From Nevskiaceae bacterium (GTDB lineage: Bacteria; Pseudomonadota; Gammaproteobacteria; Steroidobacterales; Steroidobacteraceae), in the NCBI GenBank assembly GCA_031277355.1, contig JAITMN010000294.1:1-18245 (forward strand): a stretch of 18,245 nt of DNA, read 5' to 3'. This document shows positions 1 through 7,051 of the stretch, one piece after another. How positions within the stretch are numbered: position 1 is the stretch's first letter; every line of letters starts with the position of its first letter. The translations under genes were made by a program, and so were the position numbers. The notes beneath the pieces were generated by a model. That model searched no databases and was not told where the DNA came from. It saw nothing but the letters and a program-made list of their open reading frames with translations.

Positions 1-399
1 ATCGGGCGAGTGCAGTGGACGGCGCAACAGTTTCAGCGCCACTTCCTGACGCACGCCCTCCACCGTGCGCGCGGCGCGAAACACGGTGGAAGAGCCGCCT
101 TCGCCCAGCACTTCCAGTAATTCAAACGAGCCGATGCGCGCGTCCGGCGGCAGAACGGGGGCTTCTTCTGCCAGTGCGTTCACCAACTGCGCCACATCGA
201 GGCGCGGCAATACGCCCTCCGGATCAGCGGCATCGTCCGCATTGGCAAGCAGGCGAGTCAGACGGGAGCGTTGTTCATCGTCACCGCCCTGTTCGGCGAT
301 GAAGGCATTGCGCTGCTCTGGCGGCAACGCCAGCGCCGCATCAAACAGCTCGCGCAGCGAGCGGCGCGCACGCGGAATGTTGGTTTCGTCGGGAGTCAT
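1..399 (-). CDS. Serine/threonine protein kinase, N-terminal part (cut by window edge)
   Basis: Translating the minus strand from the ATG at 397-399 gives 133 residues, open to base 1. Residues 1-85 are a non-catalytic leader with the pattern LRELFDAALALPPEQR, followed by an acidic Leu-rich stretch. This leader type is common in proteobacterial kinases paired with ECF-like sigma factors. The kinase N-lobe follows: the glycine-rich loop LGEGGSSTVFRA (about residues 98-109) and the ATP-binding lysine in VALKLL (about 120-125). The catalytic loop and any membrane or TPR region lie beyond the window. The gene starts 48 bases after the stop of the broken sigma gene and may share its transcript. 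Only a weak CCGGA stands before the ATG. By family it should phosphorylate Ser/Thr residues of unknown targets. The kinase assignment is firm; whether the full gene is intact cannot be seen. Confidence 0.85.
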   Translation of the reverse strand, partial: MTPDETNIPRARRSLRELFDAALALPPEQRNAFIAEQGGDDEQRSRLTRLLANADDAADPEGVLPRLDVAQLVNALAEEAPVLPPDARIGSFELLEVLGEGGSSTVFRAARTVEGVRQEVALKLLRRPLHSPD

Positions 400-447
400 G
401 TCCGGTAAAACACCATTTGACCGCCGAATGTGCAATCAGCCCGGGAA

Positions 448-790
448 TCAGTTGTTCATATCATCGCGCAAAAAGGCCATCGCGAACTTCCAATCGTTGT
501 CGCAGGTGCGCTTGCTGATGTGCAGCGCCTGCGCAGCCTGTTCCGCGGTGAGGCCGGCGAAGTAGCGCAGTTCGATCACCTGCGCGGCGCGGGCGTCGGT
601 GGCGGCAAGGCGATTGAGCGCGCCGTCAAAGTTCGTGAATCAGCGCGGTGGTGTTGAGCGTTGCGCTGCGATTGGCCGACAGGTGGCGCGAAGCCAGGGC
701 TTTCAGGCGTTGGTAGACTTGAGCGAACAGGCGGTCGGGTGTACCACCGCTTGCAGCGGGCGGCGCGACATGAGGCGCAATCGCCTTCAC
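448..790 (-). pseudogene. ECF-like RNA polymerase sigma factor, broken by internal deletion and frameshift
   Basis: Two pieces of one sigma gene lie in different frames. The first starts with the GTG at 788-790 and gives 54 residues to a TGA at 626-628, including RLFAQVYQRLKALASRHL and TLNTTALIHEL, which match the N-terminus of the ECF-like sigma family that accompanies Ser/Thr kinases. The second is open from 639 to the TGA at 448-450 and holds the region-4 helix-turn-helix (RAAQVIELRYFAGLTAEQAA, then HISKRTCDNDW). In intact relatives of about 180-190 residues, roughly 75 residues separate these blocks: the region 2 helices that bind core polymerase and recognise the -10 element. Here the blocks abut at about 626-640 and the frame changes. 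The GTG overlaps the TGA of the upstream flavoprotein gene (GTGA), so the ancestral gene was probably translationally coupled. The product should not work as a sigma factor. Confidence 0.8.
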
Positions 791-1923
791 CTGGCATCCA
801 ACATTCGCGCGCCAGCCTCGCTCAGCCGCAGCGGTGACACCGAACCATGCGCCGCCACCGTTTGCAGATCGCGCCAGCCGCGTGCGATCTCATCATCCAT
901 CTGAATGCCCGTCATGCCCGACAGCGCAATCAATTCACCCACTGCGCTGCGCAGTTGACTCACGCACAGCGCGCAACCGGCGGTGATCTCGGCCAGCGTT
1001 CGCGTTGACAGCGGCTGATTCGCCAGCGCAGCCTGCCAAGCTTCAGCGGCCAGTGCGTGAAGCCCCGCTTGGGCAACCCGCCAACTCGCCCAGCTCTGCG
1101 CAAATTGCCGCTGCACACCCGCGTCGTGCGCAAGCAATCGACCGGAGCCATAACCCTTCTTGCGCTGCGCCAGCGTTTCAAACGCTTCCAGCACATGCCG
1201 CGCAATGCCCAGCGCCACTGCGCTGACCGGCAATTCGGTGAGCACGCCGAAGGGCAGGCGGTACAGCGGGCCGGTTTCGCGCGGCGTGTCGGTGAGCACC
1301 GAGAAGGTGTGTGAACGGGGCACGAATACATCGCGCACTTCAAAGTCGTCGCTGCCGGTGCCGCGCAGACCGCTGGTGTTCCAGGTGTGCAGCACCGTCA
1401 CCTGCGAGGCGTCGAAGGCCATCGCGCGAATCAGCGGTGCGCCGGTGGCGTCGAGCACCGCGCTGCCGTTTTCGGTGATGCGACAGTTGGCGGTGAACGT
1501 GGTGGCGTAGTCCGCGGCGCTGGCGTAACGCCAGCGGCCGCTGACGCGGTAGCCCTCTGCGGTGCGTTCGGCCTCACCAGTGGGCGCGCCCGAGCCGGCT
1601 ATCACCGCAACGGGTGAGCCGTAGAGAGCTTGCGCGGCGTCGTGATTCAGATACGCCGCGAACAATCCGCCGCCGCAGCCGATCATCACCGCCCAGCCTG
1701 CCGAGCCTTCGATGCGCGCGGCGGCCTCATACACTTGCAGTGCATCGGGCAGCGACAGTTCCAGACCGCCGAGGCTTTGCGGTATCCACAGGCGCAGCAG
1801 TTCGTGTTGCACCAGTGCGCTCGATATGGGCTTTGGCAGTCGCGCCAGTTGATCGGCTTGCGGCGCGGCGGCGCGCAGCACAGGAGCGAGCGTTTCCACG
1901 CTTCGCAGAAGCTTGTGAATCAT
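787..1923 (-). CDS. Acyl-CoA dehydrogenase-fold flavoprotein (flavin-dependent monooxygenase-like)
   Basis: The 378-residue product has the full acyl-CoA dehydrogenase fold: an all-helical N-terminus (1-100), a middle beta domain with GSGAPTGEAERTAEGYRVSG (about 110-129) and RYASAADY for flavin/substrate contacts, the family signature SGLRGTGSDDFEVRDVFVP (about 184-202), and a C-terminal helical domain of the 'type 2' class with RDLQTVAAHGSVSP near 351-364. This last pattern is typical of the group that includes two-component flavin monooxygenases (HsaA/DszC type) rather than true beta-oxidation enzymes. The substrate cannot be told, and no flavin reductase partner lies in the window. The gene starts 19 bases after the small acidic protein gene, and its TGA overlaps the GTG of the broken sigma gene. 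The start is the ATG at 1921-1923; GGGG directly before it is too close to be a good ribosome site. Confidence 0.8.
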   Translation of the reverse strand: MIHKLLRSVETLAPVLRAAAPQADQLARLPKPISSALVQHELLRLWIPQSLGGLELSLPDALQVYEAAARIEGSAGWAVMIGCGGGLFAAYLNHDAAQALYGSPVAVIAGSGAPTGEAERTAEGYRVSGRWRYASAADYATTFTANCRITENGSAVLDATGAPLIRAMAFDASQVTVLHTWNTSGLRGTGSDDFEVRDVFVPRSHTFSVLTDTPRETGPLYRLPFGVLTELPVSAVALGIARHVLEAFETLAQRKKGYGSGRLLAHDAGVQRQFAQSWASWRVAQAGLHALAAEAWQAALANQPLSTRTLAEITAGCALCVSQLRSAVGELIALSGMTGIQMDDEIARGWRDLQTVAAHGSVSPLRLSEAGARMLDAR

Positions 1924-1942
1924 CCCCGCATTGTAAGCGGCT

Positions 1943-2206
1943 TTAACGCAGACGCAGCCGTTCGCGCGGGGGAGCAGGGCGCTCGTCCAGATCGTAGTCG
2001 TCGAAGTCTGAAGTCAATTCGGCGATTTGCTTCTGCTCGCGCAGCAGTTCGAGCTTGCGCAGCGCGGGTACGCCGCCAGACTTGTCGCCACTGCGGCGAC
2101 GCGCCAGTTCCAGTTCGCGCGTGGCGCGATCGAGGTCCTGGTCGTCCCCATCGAGCGACTGGTCATCATCTTCTTCAAACTCGTCGGAGTCGTGCTTCTC
2201 GTCCAT
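1943..2206 (-). CDS. Small highly charged protein of unknown function (87 aa)
   Basis: I do not recognise this gene with certainty. The first 26 residues are dominated by Asp and Glu. A helical, basic middle follows (RATRELELARRR), then ALRKLELLREQKQIAEL, an acidic patch DFDDYDLDE and a Pro/Arg-rich tail. There is no signal peptide, membrane segment or cysteine, so it should be cytoplasmic. The layout of acidic head, a RKLELLREQ-like helix and a short acidic DFDDY-type tail resembles small proteins of the PA3496 type in gammaproteobacteria, but this is from memory and tentative. It lies in the minus-strand run, 39 bases after gspF and 19 bases before the flavoprotein gene. Charge pattern, position and codon use support a real gene. 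The start is ATG 2204-2206 with no clear ribosome site. Confidence 0.6.
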   Translation of the reverse strand: MDEKHDSDEFEEDDDQSLDGDDQDLDRATRELELARRRSGDKSGGVPALRKLELLREQKQIAELTSDFDDYDLDERPAPPRERLRLR

Positions 2207-2239
2207 GAGTGTTGACCATGAGGAAGATACTGCTGACTG

Positions 2240-2255
2240 TATACCTTACCGTATA
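2240..2255. repeat. Short inverted repeat around the gspF stop codon
   Basis: TATAC-CTTACC-GTATA has 5-base arms and encloses the gspF stop codon (2246-2248). The arms are too short and AT-rich for a terminator. It could be an operator-like site or chance. Confidence 0.25.
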
Positions 2256-3463
2256 AGCGTGTTCATCTGGAAGATGGGCAGCAGCATCGCAAAGACGATC
2301 AGCAACACGAACAGGCCCATTGCGACGATCATCACCGGCCCCAAGAGGCCAACCATCGCCGCCAGCGTGCCGTCCAGTTCCCGTTCCTGATTCAGCGCGG
2401 CCCGTTCCAGCATCGCCTCCAACTCGCCGCTGGCCTCGCCGCTGCCGATCAGGTGAATCGTCATCGGCGGAAACAGGCGGCTTGCGCCCAGCGAGCGGCC
2501 AATCGGCGCACCCTCGCGCACGCGGGCGGCGGCGGTGTGTACGGCCTCGCGCATCGGCAGGTTCGTGACCACGTCGCCGGCGATGCGCAGCGCATCGAGC
2601 ACCGGCACCGAACTGCCGGTCAGGATGCTCAGCGTGCGCGTAAAGCGCGCGGCGTTGAAGCCGCGCACCATCTTGCTCACCAGCGGCAGACGCAACTGCC
2701 ACAGGCCCACGCGGGCGCGAAAGGCGGGGTCTTTCATTCTGCGCAGGAACAGCAGCAGCAGCGCGATCAGCCCGATCAGCAGCCAGATGCCCCATTGACG
2801 CAGAAAATCACTGGTGCCGATCAGCGCGCGGGTCAGTATCGGCAGTTCGGCGTTGTGGTTCTCGAACACCGTCACCACCTTGGGCACCACGTACACCAGC
2901 AGCACCGAGACGATGCTGAAGCACATCACCGTGAGCACGATGGGGTAGAGCAGCGCGCCGAGTACTTTCTGGCGCGTGACTTCGCGGCTCTCGGTGTAGT
3001 CGGCCAGCCGTTCCAGCACGCGATCCAGGTGACCGGACTGCTCGCCCGCAGCGACGGTGGCGCGGTAAATCTCGGGGAACACGCGCGGGTATTCGTTCAG
3101 GCCCGTGGCCAGCGGATGCCCCTCCACCACCTTGGCCCGCACGCCCAGCAGGATGCTCTGCACGCGCGGCTTTTCGCTTTGCTGCGAAACGGCCAGCAGC
3201 GCTTCTTCCAGCGGCAGGCCGGCTTTCACCAGCGTGGCAAGCTGGCGCGTCAGCAGTGATAAATCCGACGCGCTGACGCCGCTGCCCAGCACCGGACCGC
3301 GTTTGGAGCGCGCCTGCTCCTGCGCGGCAATCTCCGCCACGGTAACCGGCAGCAATTGCTGTTCGCGCAATTGCGCGCGCACGTGGCGGGCGGTGTCGCC
3401 CTCGATCACGCCACGGCGTTCGCGTCCGGCGGCATCCAATGCGGTGTATTCGAATGCCCCCAT
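2246..3463 (-). CDS. gspF: Type II secretion system inner-membrane platform protein GspF
   Basis: The 405-residue product has the normal length and layout of GspF: an N-terminal cytoplasmic part beginning MGAFEYTALDAAGRERRG, then two homologous T2SSF domains (about 70-193 and 273-396). Membrane segments are visible at about 169-194 (GALLYPIVLTVMCFSIVSVL), 224-241 (WGIWLLIGLIALLLLFL) and 370-397. The repeated family pattern appears as LATLVKAGLPLEEAL in the first domain and LSILTGSSVPVLDAL in the second, each followed by a GE-containing turn (AAGEQSGHL, GSGEASGELE). It forms the inner-membrane platform that works with the GspE ATPase to assemble the pseudopilus. The gene starts 19 bases after gspE stops and is the last recognisable secretion gene in this run; no pseudopilin gene follows. 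Confidence 0.96.
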   Translation of the reverse strand: MGAFEYTALDAAGRERRGVIEGDTARHVRAQLREQQLLPVTVAEIAAQEQARSKRGPVLGSGVSASDLSLLTRQLATLVKAGLPLEEALLAVSQQSEKPRVQSILLGVRAKVVEGHPLATGLNEYPRVFPEIYRATVAAGEQSGHLDRVLERLADYTESREVTRQKVLGALLYPIVLTVMCFSIVSVLLVYVVPKVVTVFENHNAELPILTRALIGTSDFLRQWGIWLLIGLIALLLLFLRRMKDPAFRARVGLWQLRLPLVSKMVRGFNAARFTRTLSILTGSSVPVLDALRIAGDVVTNLPMREAVHTAAARVREGAPIGRSLGASRLFPPMTIHLIGSGEASGELEAMLERAALNQERELDGTLAAMVGLLGPVMIVAMGLFVLLIVFAMLLPIFQMNTLIR

Positions 3464-3482
3464 GGCTTATCTCAAGTCCGCG

Positions 3483-4973
3483 TCAGTCCTCGCGCGTCAC
3501 GCGCAGGATTTCCTCGATGGTCGTCGTGCCGGCCAGCACCTTGGCGCGGCCGTCGTCACGGATCGAAGGCGTCATCGTGCGCGCGTGGCGTTCCAGTTCA
3601 TGTTCGCCCGCGCCGTCGTGAATCATCGTGCGCATGGCGTCGTCGATCATCACCAGTTCGTAGATGCCGGTGCGGCCGCGATAGCCGCTGCCGCCCTCGC
3701 GGCCGGGACGATACAGTATGGGCGAGGGTTGGTTGTCGGGCACGTTCAGCAGCCGGCGTTCGTACTCGGTGGCTGGTGCGGCCTCGCGCGTGTGCGGATC
3801 GAGCACGCGCACCAGACGCTGCGCGACGACGCCGATCAGACTCGATGACAACAGAAACGGCTCGATGCCCATGTCGCGCAACCGCGTGATCGCGCCGGCA
3901 GCGGTGTTCGTGTGCAATGTGGACAGCACCAGATGCCCCGTGAGCGAAGCCTGCACCGCAATCTGCGCGGTTTCCAGATCGCGGATTTCGCCGACCATCA
4001 CCACGTCCGGGTCTTGCCGCAGAATCGCGCGCAAGCCGCGTGCGAAGGTCATCTCCACCTTCGTGTTCACCTGCGTCTGGCCAATGCCGTCGAAGTAGTA
4101 TTCGATCGGGTCTTCCACCGTCATGATGTTGCGGCTGTTGTCGTTCAGCCGTTCAAGCGCGGCGTACAGCGTTGTGGTTTTGCCGGAACCGGTAGGGCCG
4201 GTGACGAGCAGGATGCCGTGCGGTTTGTGGATCAGCTCATCCACCTGCATGCGCGTGCGCGGGTCCATGCCGAGCGATTCCAGTTCCAGACGCCCCGCCT
4301 GCTTGTCGAGAATACGCAGCACCACGCGCTCGCCATGACCGGAGGGAATCGTCGAGACGCGAACGTCCACCGCGCGACCGGCCACGCGCAGACTGATGCG
4401 GCCATCCTGCGGCAGACGCTTCTCGGCGATGTCAAGCTTGGACATCACCTTGATGCGCGACACCACCAGCGGCGCAACGCCGCGCCGCGTTTGCAGCACT
4501 TCGCGCAGCACGCCATCCACGCGCAGCCGCACGACGAGGCGATTCTCGAAGGGTTCCACATGAATGTCGGAAGCGTTCTCGCGCACCGCCTGACTCAGCA
4601 GCGCGTTGATCAGCCGGATGATCGGCGCGTCGTCGTCGTTTTCCAGCAGGTCGGCCTGTTCGGGCAGTTCTTCGGCCAGATGCGCCAGGTCTTCGTTGCC
4701 TTCCAGATCATCGACCATCGAGGAGGCGGCGCTGGCTTCATAGCACTGGCGCAGCAGGCGATCGAATTCCTCATCGGAGACGCGCTCCGGCCGCAGCGGA
4801 CGGCGCAGCGCGCGTTGCGCTTCGGCCAGCGACGACGCCGCAACGCCCGAGCGCACCGCACAGCGCAGCGCGCCATCGGCTCCGGCGTGGACCAGCACGC
4901 CATGACGCCGTGCGAAAGCGAAGGGCAGGCGCGGCGGCGGCGAAGGCGCGATGGCGTCGGCGCGTGCGTTCAC
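3483..4973 (-). CDS. gspE: Type II secretion system assembly ATPase GspE
   Basis: The 496-residue product is a secretion ATPase of the GspE/PilB class. Visible motifs are the Walker A GPTGSGKTTT (259-268), the Asp box TVEDPIEYY (about 285-293), the Walker B region with DPDVVMVGEIRD (about 321-332) and the His box GHLVLSTLHTN (346-356). The N2E-type region SDIHVEPFENRLVVRLRVDG lies at about 135-154. It hydrolyses ATP at the cytoplasmic face to drive pseudopilus assembly through GspF and GspL. Oddly, the segment between the His box and RGRTGIYEL (about 432-440) contains no cysteine, whereas most GspE proteins carry a zinc-binding tetracysteine there; the only cysteines are at 38 and 77. The start is a GTG (4971-4973) overlapping the gspD TGA as GTGA, which indicates coupled translation. 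Confidence 0.95.
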   Translation of the reverse strand: MNARADAIAPSPPPRLPFAFARRHGVLVHAGADGALRCAVRSGVAASSLAEAQRALRRPLRPERVSDEEFDRLLRQCYEASAASSMVDDLEGNEDLAHLAEELPEQADLLENDDDAPIIRLINALLSQAVRENASDIHVEPFENRLVVRLRVDGVLREVLQTRRGVAPLVVSRIKVMSKLDIAEKRLPQDGRISLRVAGRAVDVRVSTIPSGHGERVVLRILDKQAGRLELESLGMDPRTRMQVDELIHKPHGILLVTGPTGSGKTTTLYAALERLNDNSRNIMTVEDPIEYYFDGIGQTQVNTKVEMTFARGLRAILRQDPDVVMVGEIRDLETAQIAVQASLTGHLVLSTLHTNTAAGAITRLRDMGIEPFLLSSSLIGVVAQRLVRVLDPHTREAAPATEYERRLLNVPDNQPSPILYRPGREGGSGYRGRTGIYELVMIDDAMRTMIHDGAGEHELERHARTMTPSIRDDGRAKVLAGTTTIEEILRVTRED

Positions 4974-7051
4974 TGCGGCGATGCTGCCGGGGTGATGAGA
5001 CGCTCGCCATCGGCCACTTGCGGCGCGGGCGCCGTGGGATCGGGCAGCGGCGGAGCCTCCGGCAATTCCGGACTCGGCGTGCCCGGCAGCAGCGGGATCA
5101 ATTCAAACTTGGAATTCATCTGCCGCTGCCGCTCGCGAATCTGATTGTACTTCGCGTTGGTTTCCACCGCGCTCTGCACGCTGTCGGCCAGGATGGTCGG
5201 GCGGATGAAGATCATCAGATTGCTCTGCTCGCGACGGTTGTTGCGTGCGCGGAAGGCTTCGCCGACCAGCGGGATGCGGCTCAGGAAAGGCACGCGATTT
5301 TCGCCCTGCCGTTCGGTGTCGCGGATCAGGCCGCCGATCACGATGGTGCCGCCATCGTCGATCAGCACATTGGTTTTCACCGCGCGCGTCTGCGTGATCA
5401 GGCTGCCCGCATCGCCGGCAGCGCCGGTCAACTCCGAGCTTTCCAGTTCGATCTTCATCACCAGCGTGTCGCCTTCGTTGGTGATCTGCGGCGTGACCTT
5501 CAGCAGCAGGCCCACCTTCTCGCGCTGGATCGTCGTGAACGGATTGACGAAGTTGCCCGCGCCGGCAGTGCCGGTGGAAGCGTACTGCCCGGTGATGAAC
5601 GGCACTTCCTGCGCGTTCTCCAGTTCCGCCTCCTGATTGTCCATCGTTACCACATTGGGTGTGGCGATCACGTTGGTGTTGTCATCGGCGCGCAGCGCGC
5701 GAATCATCGCCGCAAAGCTCACGCCATTGTTCACCAGCTTGCCGATGCCGATGGTGGTGCCTTGCGGCACTGAAATGCCCGCCGCCGCTGCTGCCGCAGC
5801 GTCACCGTTGGCAATGCCCCGTATGCCGCTGGCGAGGTCCACGATGCTGGAACCGCCCACGGGGGTGATGAAACCGCCCGTGGGTACCGTTGCGTTGGCG
5901 CCATTGTCGAGCACCGCCCAGTTCACGCCCAGATCGGCGGACTTGTTCGTGCTCACATCAACGATAATAGCCTCCACCTGCACCTGCGCGCGGCGGATGT
6001 CCAGCTGGTCGATGATGGTGTTGATCGAACGCATCATCTTCGGCGGCGCGGTGATGATCAGCGCATTGGTTTCCGGCTCCGGCCAGATCATCGTCGTGCG
6101 TCCGCCGACCGACGTTGCGCCAGCGCCGGCAGCGGCGGCTGCGCCACCCGCGCCGGGCGTGGCGGCGGCAATGCCGCTCAACTGCTCCTGCAATTTCGGC
6201 GCGAGTTTTTCCGCATCGGCAAAACGCAGATAGCGCACGCGCGTGTCACCGCCATCTTCCAGCGGCGTGTCGAGGTGTGCGATCAGCGTGGCGATGCGCA
6301 GACGCTGCGCGCTGTCGCCGCTGATCAGGATGCTGTTGGAGCGCTCATCGGCAACGATCTTCGGCGCTGCGCCGCCTGCGGCCTCCGCGCCCTGTGGACC
6401 GATCAGCGCGGTGAGCGTGCGCACCACGTCGGCGGCGGTGGAGTTTTGCAGCGGCACCACTTCGATGTTCGCATCGCCCACCTGATCCACGCGATTGATG
6501 ATGCGCAGGATGCGATTCACGTTCGCCGCGCGGTCGGTGATGATCAGCGTGTTCGTGCCCGGCACCGGCGCGATGTTGCCGTATTGCGCGATCAGCGGCC
6601 GCAGCACCTGCGCCAATTGCGCGGCGTTGGTGTTGCGCACCGTCACCACCTGCGTCATCACTTCGTCGGCCCCGGCGTTGATCGCCTGCGGCAGATCATT
6701 GCCCGGCACCGTGCGCACGTCGTTCTGCATCACGATCTTGATCACATTGCCCGAAGGCACGGCGGCAAAGCCGTTGACTTGCAGCACCGACAGAAACGCC
6801 TGATAAAACTCATTCGGCGTCATCGGCGTGGAGCTGATCAGATTCACCTGCGCGCGCACGCGCGGGTCGATGATGAAGGTGCGGCCGGTGGCGGTGGCCA
6901 CGGACTCGGTGACGGTGGCGATGTCGGTGTCGCGGAAATTCACCGTGATGCGCTGCGCGGGGGCAGCCGCCGTCCAGGCGGTATGGCTCGCCACACACAG
7001 CAGCGCCGCGATGCAGGCGGCTCGGAGGGTGTGGCGCGGTCGGCGGGTCAT
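4970..7051 (-). CDS. gspD: Type II secretion system outer-membrane secretin GspD
   Basis: The 693-residue product begins with a signal peptide (RR near the N-terminus, hydrophobic ACIAALLCVASHTAW, cleavage near residues 26-30). The N0 domain starts at ITVNFRDTDIATV (about 35). N1 (with TNTLIITDRAANVNRIL), N2 (with ADERSNSILISGD) and N3 (with ETNALIITAPPKMM) follow up to about 350. The secretin barrel domain covers about 355-622 and ends in GGLIRDTERQGENRVPFLSR and FIRPTIL. N3 carries an Ala/Gly-rich insert at about 294-315. The Pro-rich tail after 650 sits where pilotin-binding S-domains occur. The protein forms the multimeric outer-membrane channel of type II secretion. The ATG overlaps the gspC stop (ATGA) and its own stop overlaps the gspE start, so gspC-D-E are coupled. 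Confidence 0.97.
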   Translation of the reverse strand: MTRRPRHTLRAACIAALLCVASHTAWTAAAPAQRITVNFRDTDIATVTESVATATGRTFIIDPRVRAQVNLISSTPMTPNEFYQAFLSVLQVNGFAAVPSGNVIKIVMQNDVRTVPGNDLPQAINAGADEVMTQVVTVRNTNAAQLAQVLRPLIAQYGNIAPVPGTNTLIITDRAANVNRILRIINRVDQVGDANIEVVPLQNSTAADVVRTLTALIGPQGAEAAGGAAPKIVADERSNSILISGDSAQRLRIATLIAHLDTPLEDGGDTRVRYLRFADAEKLAPKLQEQLSGIAAATPGAGGAAAAAGAGATSVGGRTTMIWPEPETNALIITAPPKMMRSINTIIDQLDIRRAQVQVEAIIVDVSTNKSADLGVNWAVLDNGANATVPTGGFITPVGGSSIVDLASGIRGIANGDAAAAAAAGISVPQGTTIGIGKLVNNGVSFAAMIRALRADDNTNVIATPNVVTMDNQEAELENAQEVPFITGQYASTGTAGAGNFVNPFTTIQREKVGLLLKVTPQITNEGDTLVMKIELESSELTGAAGDAGSLITQTRAVKTNVLIDDGGTIVIGGLIRDTERQGENRVPFLSRIPLVGEAFRARNNRREQSNLMIFIRPTILADSVQSAVETNAKYNQIRERQRQMNSKFELIPLLPGTPSPELPEAPPLPDPTAPAPQVADGERLITPAASPQ

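Noticed and set aside
576..797. 73-residue frame starting with ATG at 797
   Set aside because: It runs in a third frame over the sigma gene remnant; the sigma-like sequence is in the frame of the GTG at 790 and in the frame open from 639.
3912..5144. 410-codon open frame on the plus strand across gspE
   Set aside because: It is antisense to gspE and the 3' end of gspD, His/Gln/Arg-rich, with no motif.
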